A stretch of DNA of 13,494 bases from SIAJ01 sp036266155 (GTDB lineage: Bacteria; Planctomycetota; Planctomycetia; Gemmatales; Gemmataceae): contig DATANR010000212.1 in assembly GCA_036266155.1 (NCBI GenBank), forward strand, positions 1 to 13,494, read 5' to 3'. The notes beneath the pieces were generated by a model. That model was not told the origin of the DNA. It searched no databases and saw only the letters and a list, made by a program, of their open reading frames with translations. Numbering within the stretch: position 1 is the first letter of the stretch; every line of letters starts with the position of its first letter. Both the position numbers and the translations under genes were made by a program. Below, in pieces: positions 6,623 through 13,494 of this stretch.

Positions 6623-7390
6623 ATGCGCATGCTGCTTACCCAGACAGCCCTTCTTTTCCTTGCTGGGCCGGTTCTTGCCGCTCCGCCGGCCCCTGGCGAA
6701 ACGCCGTCCGCCGATGAACTCGCGTCGATCATGAAGACGTTGCTCGTGACCGCGTTGCCGACGCCGCTCGTGTCTCAGGATTTCAACTGGGGCCACCAGA
6801 AGGAAGTCTTCAATGGCGTGACCTGGAAGGGTGACGGCATCTTGAAGCATCCGGTCAAGCAGGAAAAGCTGAAGAACGACGGCATCTGGCGCAAGATTAG
6901 GATCGAGGCTGTCGATGCGGACAAGAACCTGACGCTGCTAGTCAAGAACGTGCAGAAGCCCGAGAAGGGCAAACTCACGTTCGACATGATCGTCACCATG
7001 CCGACCAAGATTCAGTTCCAACAGCAACTTTGGAAGGACGGCGTCCGCCTCTACAGCGGCGAAACGCGGGCACGTTGCCGGCCGATCCTGATCCTGAAAT
7101 GTGAATCGACCACGAAGGTTCAGAAGTCGGGCAGCTTCATCCCGGACGTGATCTTTCGCATGCATGTGCTCGATGCCAAGTTGACCTACGACGATTTTAA
7201 GGTCGAACACACGGCTGGTGTTGGCGGCGACATCGCCAAGGTGCTCGGCGATGCCGTCCACGAGACGATCAAGTTCTGGCGGCCGTCGCTGGAGAAGGAC
7301 ATGCTTGAGAAGGCGAACAAGGCGATTGTGAAGGCCGGCGATACCAAGGAAGTGAAGCTCGGCCTTGGCAAGTTACTTGACGGGAAGTGA
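6623..7390 (+). CDS. Secreted protein of unknown function (255 aa)
   Basis: A signal peptide is clear: residues 1-19 with a hydrophobic core and likely cleavage after VLA, followed by a Pro-rich APPAPGETP. The mature part is Lys-rich and looks globular, with alternating beta-like stretches (VTWKGDGILK 66-75, KIRIEAVDADKNLTLLVKNV 91-110, KLTFDMIVTMPTKIQFQQQLW 117-137, VIFRMHVLDAKLTYDDFKV 176-194). A helical tail follows (about 202-240) and it ends with KEVKLGLGKLL. Two Cys, 152 and 160, could form a disulfide. I do not recognise the family. The long strand-rich body with a helical end might bind a lipid or polymer, but this is only a shape argument. Its stop codon overlaps the start of the next gene by one base (TGATG), so the two are translationally coupled. 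Confidence 0.8.
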   Translation: MRMLLTQTALLFLAGPVLAAPPAPGETPSADELASIMKTLLVTALPTPLVSQDFNWGHQKEVFNGVTWKGDGILKHPVKQEKLKNDGIWRKIRIEAVDADKNLTLLVKNVQKPEKGKLTFDMIVTMPTKIQFQQQLWKDGVRLYSGETRARCRPILILKCESTTKVQKSGSFIPDVIFRMHVLDAKLTYDDFKVEHTAGVGGDIAKVLGDAVHETIKFWRPSLEKDMLEKANKAIVKAGDTKEVKLGLGKLLDGK

Positions 7391-7944
7391 TGTGGAAGCC
7401 GCTTTTTCTTTGCAGTCTCCTGGGGATCGTGTTGGTCGCCGCCGCGTTCGCTTCGCCGGCTGTTCTGGCGCAAATTGATCCTGCCGACCTGGTGACCCGT
7501 CAAACGGCCCGCGTTGCCATCCTGTTTTGGGGCATCGCGGCCATGTCGCTGATCGTTCGACAACGCGATTGGGCTCGGGCGGCCTGGACGATCGGCTGTT
7601 TGACGTTCCTAATCCATGTCGCCACGGCATTCGACCGTGTTCACGGCTGGTCTCACCTCGCGGCGCTGCAGCACGTCCAAGACGTCAGCGGCTTCGGGCC
7701 GGGGTTGTTTGTGTCCTACGCGTTTACGCTGATTTGGATTGGCGACGTCGGTTGGTGGTGGGCCGATCGCGCAAGTTACGATTCACGGCCACGGTGGCTC
7801 GATCTCGTCATTCATCTCTTCTTCGCTTTCGTCGTGTTCAACGGAACAGTCGTCTACGAGACGGGTTTCATTCGGTGGGCGGGAATTCTGTTGTTCATCA
7901 TTCTCGGCATGCTTTTCGCCCGCCGGCGCTTGCGGCAATTGTGA
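7390..7944 (+). CDS. Multi-pass membrane protein, unknown, coupled to the secreted protein
   Basis: This 184-residue protein has about six hydrophobic segments (near 5-27, 38-56, 63-81, 104-124, 138-157 and 161-177) and ends in a basic tail, RRRLRQL. Four His (76, 85, 89, 95) cluster in and after the third segment, which could suit metal or haem binding, but I cannot name the family. The ATG at 7390 is shared with the stop of the preceding gene (TGATG); a GTG one codon earlier is also possible. Together with the upstream secreted protein it probably forms a small envelope unit. The frame ends 114 bases before the kinase start. Confidence 0.75.
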   Translation: MWKPLFLCSLLGIVLVAAAFASPAVLAQIDPADLVTRQTARVAILFWGIAAMSLIVRQRDWARAAWTIGCLTFLIHVATAFDRVHGWSHLAALQHVQDVSGFGPGLFVSYAFTLIWIGDVGWWWADRASYDSRPRWLDLVIHLFFAFVVFNGTVVYETGFIRWAGILLFIILGMLFARRRLRQL

Positions 7945-8058
7945 TCTGGCAGTAACTTTCATTCATCCCTCTATTGCATCTTCTTTTCGGGACATGAAGT
8001 ATGGTTGGTTGAGCCGGCCGCCGGATATCGCAACCGGCCCCCGGTCAGGGACGCACCC

Positions 8059-10386
8059 ATGCCGCTCGACACCATCGACTCCCTGGTGGACGCGCTCCGC
8101 ACGAGGCCCATTCTGCGCCCCGAGCAGACGCAAGAGCTGCTCACGAAATATGCTCCGGCGACGGCCGATACTCAAGAGCTCGCCCGCACGCTCATCCGCC
8201 TTCGTTGGATCACTCTTTACCAGGCCAAGAAGCTCGTCTCCGGCAAAGCCGACGAACTCGTCGTCGGCCAATACGTGATTCAGGACAAGCTCGGCGAAGG
8301 CGGCATGGGCCGCGTCTACAAGGCGGTGCAGCTGAGCCTGAATCGTGTGGTTGCGTTGAAAGTTGTTCGCACGTCGCTGTTGAAAAATGAAACGGCGATG
8401 AAGCGCTTCAAGCGTGAAGTGCGCTCGGCCGCTCAACTGACTCACCCGAACATTGTCCGCGTTTTCGATGCCGACCAAATCAACGACCGCCACTTCCTGG
8501 CAATGGAGTTCATCGACGGCGTCGACCTTGGCAAGCTCGTGAAAGATCGCGGCCGGCTACCGGTGCCGATGGCGTGCTCGTACACCCGCCAGGCAGCACT
8601 TGGGCTTCAGCACGCGCACGACCAGAACATGGTTCACCGGGACATCAAACCGTCGAACCTGCTTGTCGCCGTCAATGAGAAGGGCCAGTATCAGGTCCGC
8701 AACGTCGTCAAGATCCTCGACATGGGCCTCGCCCGCATCCAGGTCGACGACGGCAACACGGAGCAGATTTCGTCCGAACTGACGCGCACCGGCACCGTCG
8801 TCGGCACGCCCGATTTCATGTCGCCCGAACAAGCGAAGAATTCGAGTGCCGTCGATCACCGCTCCGACATCTACTCGCTCGGTTGCACGTTCTACTTCCT
8901 GCTGACAGGCGAAGCGCCGTTTCCGAAGGGCAACCCGCTCGAAAAACTCCTCCAGCACCAGATGGACGCGCCGCGGCCCATCCAGTTCCTGCGGCCCGAC
9001 GTGCCGAATGAACTGGCGACGATCATTCACTGTTTGCTTGCAAAGAAGCCGGACGATCGGTTTCAATCCGGCGCGGCCCTGGCCCACGCCCTCGAACCGT
9101 GGTGTGCCGCCGCCGCGAACTCGGCGATTCAGCCAACCATGGTTTTATCTGCCGAGGCAGTCGATCCGACATCCGTCACGCTGGAGACCGACCCGAACGA
9201 TGTCTTCGATTTTGGTGAAGAGGAAGAGCCACCGCAGGTGCGGCCCCCGACGGTCCGCCGCTCGGCCCCGTTGCCACGAACTCAGGGACCGGCGCCACAG
9301 CCGAAGGGCGCGTATCGTCCGTGGCTGGTCCTCGCGGCCGTGTTTTTGATTTTCCTGCTGGTTGGGGCCATCGGCGTCGGCCTCTATAAGGGACGCGGCA
9401 AGAAAGCCGAGGATCCGCCACCGTCGCCCGGCAATCAAGAGCCGCCCAAGGGCGACCCGAGCAAGGTAATACCCAAGACGAAGGCCGAGCTGCCACCCGC
9501 GAAGGAACTCGAGGCCGTCGACAAGTATTTGCCAAACGACACGGCTCTCGCCGCGGTGCTGGACATCAAACAACTGCAAGCGTCGCCAATCGCCCGTAAG
9601 GTTCTGCTCGGCCCTATTGCCGACGAGCTGCTCCCCTTCCGCACCGCCTTCGGCATCGACCTGCCGGCCCTGGTCGAACGTGCCGTGATCGGCCTCCGCT
9701 CGGACGATCGCGGCGGCGCTCTCGTGATCCTGCAAGGCAAGAGCCTGATCTCCAACAAACTCCTTGACTCTCTACGCGCGCTGGCTGGGCGCAATGTGAG
9801 CACCGCGTGGGAGGGCGGCCCGGAGATTTCCGCGGTCGGCAAGGGGCCTTCGTTCCTGGCGACTTCGGAAACATGCCTGTTCGTTTCCACGCGCAGGGAA
9901 CTGATCGTCGAAGCTCTCGAAAAACGCGAATCGAAGCGCACGACGAAATTCGAGGATGCTACCGTCTCCCGCAGCTTCGCACTTCTTAGCCGGCCGGCCC
10001 TTGCGGAGACCATGTTTGGCCGCACGGCTGGCGTCCAACTCGTCCTCGGGCTCCGGCAACGTTGGGAAAACGACCTCCCGGCCGCTGCCAAGATCAACTC
10101 GATCGCCGGCATCGTTGCGTTCGATGAGCGCGGCATGCATTTGCATGTTCTCGCCGACGAGGCCGAGTCGGGCAAAGCTCTCGAGTTCCTTAAGGGATTT
10201 GGCAACGGTCTTGAGTCTCTGTCCAAGTCGCTCGATGCCCCGGATCAACGCCTCGAACGCATCGGCCAACTGCTCGCCAAGACCACAGCCGCCCTGAGTG
10301 CCAACAAGAAGCTCACGCACCTACACGCCAACATCCCCACCGGCCAGTTAGAGACGTGGTTCGCACCATTCGATCGCGCGAAGTAG
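8059..10386 (+). CDS. Transmembrane Ser/Thr protein kinase, PrkC/PknB-like, with extracytoplasmic domain
   Basis: The 775-residue protein has a short N-terminal helical domain (1-68) that ends in LTLYQAKKLVSG-type sequence, as in many planctomycete kinases. The kinase domain follows (about 70-348): glycine loop LGEGGMGRVY (78-87), ATP-site Lys101, helix-C Glu120, catalytic HRDIKPSN (193-200), metal motif DMG (221-223, in place of DFG) and SPE (255-257). All catalytic residues are present. A Pro-rich acidic linker (about 375-420), one membrane segment (421-443), a charged Pro-rich spacer and an outer domain of about 290 residues complete it. The outer part is not PASTA and I do not recognise it. 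The start at 8059 has CAGGGA seven bases upstream; an in-frame start at 8005 is less likely. Such kinases sense envelope or nutrient signals. The GTPase genes begin 106 bases downstream. Confidence 0.93.
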   Translation: MPLDTIDSLVDALRTRPILRPEQTQELLTKYAPATADTQELARTLIRLRWITLYQAKKLVSGKADELVVGQYVIQDKLGEGGMGRVYKAVQLSLNRVVALKVVRTSLLKNETAMKRFKREVRSAAQLTHPNIVRVFDADQINDRHFLAMEFIDGVDLGKLVKDRGRLPVPMACSYTRQAALGLQHAHDQNMVHRDIKPSNLLVAVNEKGQYQVRNVVKILDMGLARIQVDDGNTEQISSELTRTGTVVGTPDFMSPEQAKNSSAVDHRSDIYSLGCTFYFLLTGEAPFPKGNPLEKLLQHQMDAPRPIQFLRPDVPNELATIIHCLLAKKPDDRFQSGAALAHALEPWCAAAANSAIQPTMVLSAEAVDPTSVTLETDPNDVFDFGEEEEPPQVRPPTVRRSAPLPRTQGPAPQPKGAYRPWLVLAAVFLIFLLVGAIGVGLYKGRGKKAEDPPPSPGNQEPPKGDPSKVIPKTKAELPPAKELEAVDKYLPNDTALAAVLDIKQLQASPIARKVLLGPIADELLPFRTAFGIDLPALVERAVIGLRSDDRGGALVILQGKSLISNKLLDSLRALAGRNVSTAWEGGPEISAVGKGPSFLATSETCLFVSTRRELIVEALEKRESKRTTKFEDATVSRSFALLSRPALAETMFGRTAGVQLVLGLRQRWENDLPAAAKINSIAGIVAFDERGMHLHVLADEAESGKALEFLKGFGNGLESLSKSLDAPDQRLERIGQLLAKTTAALSANKKLTHLHANIPTGQLETWFAPFDRAK

Positions 10387-10492
10387 GGCTCCCCCAGGGA
10401 TGGAACGAGCAAGACGCGCGGCACATAGCTAGAATCCCATCAACTGGCGTCCGAATTGCATTAGTATCCGCAACGCCTGCCGGACACACCAC

Positions 10493-11647
10493 ATGCTTCA
10501 GGCCTGGACCAAGCTGGCCAACTTGTTCAAAGCCGACGACCGCCAATTCCAGGCGCGCATGGCCGACGCGCGTAAGCGCGCCCCAACGCCGGTCTTCTGG
10601 CTGTTCGGCCGCACGCAGAGCGGCAAGACGTCCATCGTCAAGCACATGACCGGCGCGACCGACGCCGAGATTGGCTCCGGCTTCCGGCCCTGCACGCGCT
10701 TTAGCCGCGAGTACCCGTTTCCGAATGCCGAGGCGCCGCTGCTCGATTTCCTCGACACGCGCGGCCTCGATGAACCCGGATACGACCCCGAAGAGGACTT
10801 GAACCAGTTCAACAACCGCGCCCACGTGATCGTCGTCACTGTCAAGGTGACCGACCACGCACAGGAGAACGTCGAACGGCATCTGAAGACAATCCGGGCC
10901 GCGAAACCAGGCCGGCCGGTGATCCTGGCGCTCACGTGCCTGCACGAGGCCTACCCGCAGCGCCAGCATCCGCAGCCGTATCCGTTCAAGGAGACGCTGT
11001 ATCCCGACGGGCTGCCGCAAGACCTGCTCCGATCAATCGCCGCGCAACACGAACGCTTCAAGCCGCTCGTCGACGACATCATTCCCATCGACCTCACCCG
11101 CCCCGAGGAAGGCTTCGACGATCCCAACTACGGCGGCCAGGAACTGCATCAATCGATCCTGAAGCACCTGCCGGCCGCGCTGCGGCAGACGCTGCTGACG
11201 CTCGACGAATCGACTCACGAATTCCGCGATGCCGCCTTGAAGCGTGCTATGCCGCTGGTGCTTAGCTACAGCACGTTGGCGGCCGGGGCCGGCGCGATCC
11301 CGGTGCCGTTTGTCGACCTGCTGCTGATCCCCGGCATCCAAGCGAAGATGGTGCAGGCCCTTGCCGACAGTTACGGCCAGCCGATGACGAAGGAGCGATT
11401 TTGGGAGATCGCATCGTCCATTGGCAGTGGCGTCGTCGCTCGACAAGCAGCGCGTGAGGCGGCCAAGGTGATCCCCGGCATCGGCGCTGCGGCCGGCGCC
11501 GCCCTCGCATGGGGTCTGACTTATGCGTTAGGGCGCGCGTTCTGCCAATACTTCCAGTCGATCCGCGAAGGACATGTGCCGGACCCAGCCGAGTTGAAGC
11601 AACTCTTTGATACGGAACTGGCCAAGGCCGGAAGATTGTGGAAATGA
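10493..11647 (+). CDS. GTPase with C-terminal DUF697 (YcjF-like) membrane-associated domain
   Basis: The 384-residue protein has a G domain (about 33-205) and a DUF697-like C-terminal part (about 250-370). G1 is GRTQSGKTS (39-47), the likely G2 Thr is T68, and G3 is DTRG (88-91). G4 is irregular: T148-C-L-H151 stands where N/T-K-x-D gives guanine specificity. The C-terminal part has two hydrophobic stretches (254-281 and 326-347) rich in Ala and Gly, with the pattern IPVPFVDLLLIPGIQAKMV, typical of DUF697 proteins associated with membranes. Family function is poorly known; E. coli YcjF, encoded next to the P-loop protein YcjX, is a relative in the envelope-stress regulon. No clear ribosome binding site precedes the ATG. 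Its stop overlaps the next start (ATGA), so the two GTPases are very likely made together. Confidence 0.85.
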   Translation: MLQAWTKLANLFKADDRQFQARMADARKRAPTPVFWLFGRTQSGKTSIVKHMTGATDAEIGSGFRPCTRFSREYPFPNAEAPLLDFLDTRGLDEPGYDPEEDLNQFNNRAHVIVVTVKVTDHAQENVERHLKTIRAAKPGRPVILALTCLHEAYPQRQHPQPYPFKETLYPDGLPQDLLRSIAAQHERFKPLVDDIIPIDLTRPEEGFDDPNYGGQELHQSILKHLPAALRQTLLTLDESTHEFRDAALKRAMPLVLSYSTLAAGAGAIPVPFVDLLLIPGIQAKMVQALADSYGQPMTKERFWEIASSIGSGVVARQAAREAAKVIPGIGAAAGAALAWGLTYALGRAFCQYFQSIREGHVPDPAELKQLFDTELAKAGRLWK

Positions 11648-13227
11648 CCCGCCTTCGCATCATCACCGTCTTCGCACTCGTCGCCCTGCCGATTCTCTTT
11701 CTGGCGGGTACCGGGGCCTATCACCTGTGGGATCGCGGCTGGGCGTTCTATGCGTGGTGGCCAATGGGCCTGTCGCTGGCCCTGGGCTACATCCTCGCCT
11801 GGCGCTGGCAACGGCAGCTTCGGGCCAAGCAAAGCGAAATCCCGCCGCCCATGCACTGGACCGATCGCGATCGGCTCGCATGGAAGACCGTGCTTGAACG
11901 AGTCAAGGCCGCGGACAAGATCGACGATTCGCGCTTCAGCGAGCCGCGCTTTTACTTCGACACGGCTCAGGAAATGGCCGGCCAGGTTGTCCGCGTTTAC
12001 GAGCCGGACGCGGTCGACCCCGTCGCCATTGTGACGTTGCCCGAAATCCTCTCCGTGATCGAGCTGGCGTCGCACGACCTGAACGAGCTGGCCAAGACCT
12101 ACGTGCCCGGCAGCCACTTGATGACAATCGACCACTGGCGAACCGCACGCAAGGCGGTCGACTGGTATCGCAAGGTCAGCAACGTCTACTGGCTGGCGTC
12201 GGCCGTCTTCGACCCCATCAAGACCGCGAGCCGCTACGTGGCCGCCAAGTACGGCATGGGCAAGCCGCTCGAGATGTTTCAGCAAAATGTCATCCTTTGG
12301 TTCTACTCGGCCTACGTGCGCGAACTCGGCTTCTACCTGATCGAGTTGTACAGCGGCCGGCTTAAGGTCGGGGCGGCACGCTATCGCGAGCTGATGAAAG
12401 AGCACACCCACGATCCCGATGGACCGCCGATCGTCGTGCCCGAGGGGCCGAGCGGCGAGACTGTAACGCCGCCGACCGAGTCTCCGGAACCCAAGGCCAG
12501 GCCCGTGGGCGTCTCCATCGCCCTGATCGGCCAGGTGAAGGCCGGCAAATCGAGCCTCGTCAATGCTCTGCTCGGCGAACGCAAGGCCGCGACGGACGTG
12601 CTGCCGTTAACCAGCGAGGTGACGAAGTACGACCTGGTTTCGCCTGGCGTGCCGACACACCTGGTACTACTCGATACCGCGGGCTACGGACGTGCCGGGG
12701 CCGTGAAGGATCATCTCGAAGAGACGGCCGCGGCGGTTCAGGAGTCGGACCTCATCCTCTGGGTCACGCACGCCCGCAACCCGGCACGCAAGGCCGACGC
12801 CGACTTCTTCGCCGAACTCCGGCAGTGGTTCGTCGAACGACCGCACTTGCGCTTTCCGCCGATCGTCGTCGTATTGACGCATGTCGATCTGTTGACACCC
12901 GCGATGGAGTGGTCCCCGCCGTACGACTGGGCAACCGGCAATCGCACGAAGGAACGCAGCATGGCGGACGCCGTCGCCGGCGCCCGCGATACGTTTCCGG
13001 AAGTCGCCGGCTTCGTCCCCTGTTGCACGGCCGATGGCAAGGAATGGGGCATTCAGGAGGAATTGTTGCCCGAAATCGTCGCCCGGCTCGGTGAAGCGAA
13101 GTCGGTGTCGCTCTTACGCTGTTTGCACGCAGAGGCCGACGAGGGGAAGGTGCGCAAGATCTTTTCGCAACTCTGGGCGGCCGGCCGCAAGGCTGTCGAT
13201 CTCGTGCGTAACGGGTTGCCACGATGA
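11644..13227 (+). CDS. Membrane-anchored GTPase (Era/TrmE-like G domain) with N-terminal membrane hairpin
   Basis: The 527-residue protein begins with two membrane segments (about 5-25 and 35-53). A helical region of unknown family follows (75-255) that includes a weakly hydrophobic part near 180-235, then a Pro-rich linker (258-288) and a C-terminal G domain. G1 is GQVKAGKSS (296-304), the likely G2 Thr is T323, G3 is DTAGY (344-348) and G4 is THVD (412-415), all canonical. The domain order is the reverse of the preceding GTPase, which has its membrane part at the C-terminus. The ATG at 11644 overlaps the preceding stop (ATGA); a GTG two codons earlier is less likely. The protein probably acts at the inner membrane together with its partner. 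Its target is unknown; I find no fusion or fission enzyme motif that would name it a dynamin. Confidence 0.86.
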   Translation: MTRLRIITVFALVALPILFLAGTGAYHLWDRGWAFYAWWPMGLSLALGYILAWRWQRQLRAKQSEIPPPMHWTDRDRLAWKTVLERVKAADKIDDSRFSEPRFYFDTAQEMAGQVVRVYEPDAVDPVAIVTLPEILSVIELASHDLNELAKTYVPGSHLMTIDHWRTARKAVDWYRKVSNVYWLASAVFDPIKTASRYVAAKYGMGKPLEMFQQNVILWFYSAYVRELGFYLIELYSGRLKVGAARYRELMKEHTHDPDGPPIVVPEGPSGETVTPPTESPEPKARPVGVSIALIGQVKAGKSSLVNALLGERKAATDVLPLTSEVTKYDLVSPGVPTHLVLLDTAGYGRAGAVKDHLEETAAAVQESDLILWVTHARNPARKADADFFAELRQWFVERPHLRFPPIVVVLTHVDLLTPAMEWSPPYDWATGNRTKERSMADAVAGARDTFPEVAGFVPCCTADGKEWGIQEELLPEIVARLGEAKSVSLLRCLHAEADEGKVRKIFSQLWAAGRKAVDLVRNGLPR

Positions 13228-13494
13228 GCGAGCGGATCGAGGACCGGCTCAAGGCCAAAGCCCGCGAACTCGGCTTCGAGCTAGCCGGCATCGCCCGCGC
13301 CACCGACGCCGACGGCTTCGACCGCTTCGAAGAATGGCTCGACCGCGGCTTCGGCGGCGAGATGAGATACCTCCACGAGCAACGCGAGCCGCGCCGGCAT
13401 CCCGATTCCATTTTGAAGGATGTGCGCAGCGTCCTGATGCTGGGGATGACGTATGCCGGTTCTGCTCCCTCTCCCCCCGAAGCGGGGGGAGAGG
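13224..13494 (+). CDS. queG: Epoxyqueuosine reductase, 5' part (cut by the window end)
   Basis: The first 90 codons match the start of QueG: an N-terminal helix, LGFELAGIAR (16-25), FEEWLDRGFGGEMRYLHE (35-52), then RRHPDSILKDVRSVLMLGMTYAG (57-79). QueG is a cobalamin- and iron-sulfur-dependent enzyme that reduces epoxyqueuosine to queuosine in tRNA, the last step of queuosine synthesis. The catalytic and cluster-binding parts lie outside the window. The ATG overlaps the GTPase stop (ATGA), so translation is coupled to the preceding gene. The frame continues as SAPSPPEAGGE through a GC-rich inverted repeat at 13468-13494. In E. coli QueG this place is a variable loop before the conserved SRYA segment, so an in-frame insertion could be tolerated. 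Confidence 0.87.
   Translation, partial: MSERIEDRLKAKARELGFELAGIARATDADGFDRFEEWLDRGFGGEMRYLHEQREPRRHPDSILKDVRSVLMLGMTYAGSAPSPPEAGGE
13468..13494. repeat. GC-rich inverted repeat, probably a dispersed repeat, in queG
   Basis: A perfect 11-bp stem (13468-13478 with 13484-13494) made of CCTCTCCCCCC and its complement encloses the 5-base loop GAAGC. It reaches the window end, so the element may be longer. Similar CCTCTCCCC-loop-GGGGAGAGG palindromes are scattered in many high-GC genomes as dispersed repeats. The position inside an open frame, with base use unlike the neighbouring codons, suggests an insertion. Confidence 0.6.

Noticed and set aside
9435..12411. Long open frames on the minus strand opposite the kinase and GTPase genes (up to about 296 codons)
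   Set aside because: They lie antisense to genes with clear motifs, have Arg/Ala/Ser-rich low-information proteins and lack ribosome binding sites; they are by-products of the high GC codon usage.
10493..13227. The GTPase pair as a phage-defence or dynamin system
   Set aside because: No nuclease, toxin or other defence gene is nearby, the last gene of the set is the housekeeping queG, and no dynamin middle or effector domain can be recognised.
1..13494. CRISPR arrays, insertion sequences, integrase attachment sites
   Set aside because: No regularly spaced direct repeats, transposase genes or tRNA-end duplications are seen; the only repeat-like element is the palindrome at the right edge.

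Overview
The window looks like a planctomycete chromosome segment (Planctomycetota, possibly a Gemmataceae-like lineage). This is an inference from gene content: a PrkC-like Ser/Thr kinase with a characteristic short N-terminal domain and a large extracytoplasmic part, a small STAS protein, a GH99-like secreted hydrolase, high GC, and many secreted or membrane proteins that I cannot name. There are no phage genes, transposases, CRISPR arrays, rRNA or tRNA genes that I can see.

Layout. Positions 1-65 hold a strong hairpin terminator for a gene lying left of the window. Next come a small unnamed protein on the minus strand (81-347), a gene-poor stretch, a STAS-domain protein with a clear ribosome binding site and its own terminator (726-1116), and a zinc-ribbon polytopic membrane protein (1245-2249). 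That last gene runs convergently into a secreted GH99/GH71-like glycosidase (2280-3545, minus). LexA (3791-4414, minus) is divergent from trpD (4582-5610), which is followed by a nucleoside-hydrolase-family protein (5633-6559). The lexA-trpD intergenic region carries a near-perfect palindrome, TTTACA-N6-TGTAAA. It sits over the predicted lexA start site and supplies the -35 of a possible trpD promoter, so it is the obvious candidate LexA operator.

A coupled pair follows: a secreted unknown protein (6623-7390) and a multi-pass membrane protein (7390-7944). A transmembrane Ser/Thr kinase comes next (8059-10386), then a tightly coupled set: a GTPase with a DUF697-like C-terminal membrane domain (10493-11647), a second GTPase with an N-terminal membrane hairpin (11644-13227), and the start of queG (13224 to the window end). 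Both junctions in this set are ATGA overlaps. The queG reading frame runs into a GC-rich inverted repeat at the very end of the window.

The most interesting points are the candidate LexA operator, which does not look like the E. coli or Gram-positive boxes; the kinase plus two membrane GTPases of opposite domain order; the nucleoside hydrolase homologue with several altered pocket residues; and the repeat inside queG. None of these amounts to a proven new system. The kinase/GTPase cluster is the best candidate for one.
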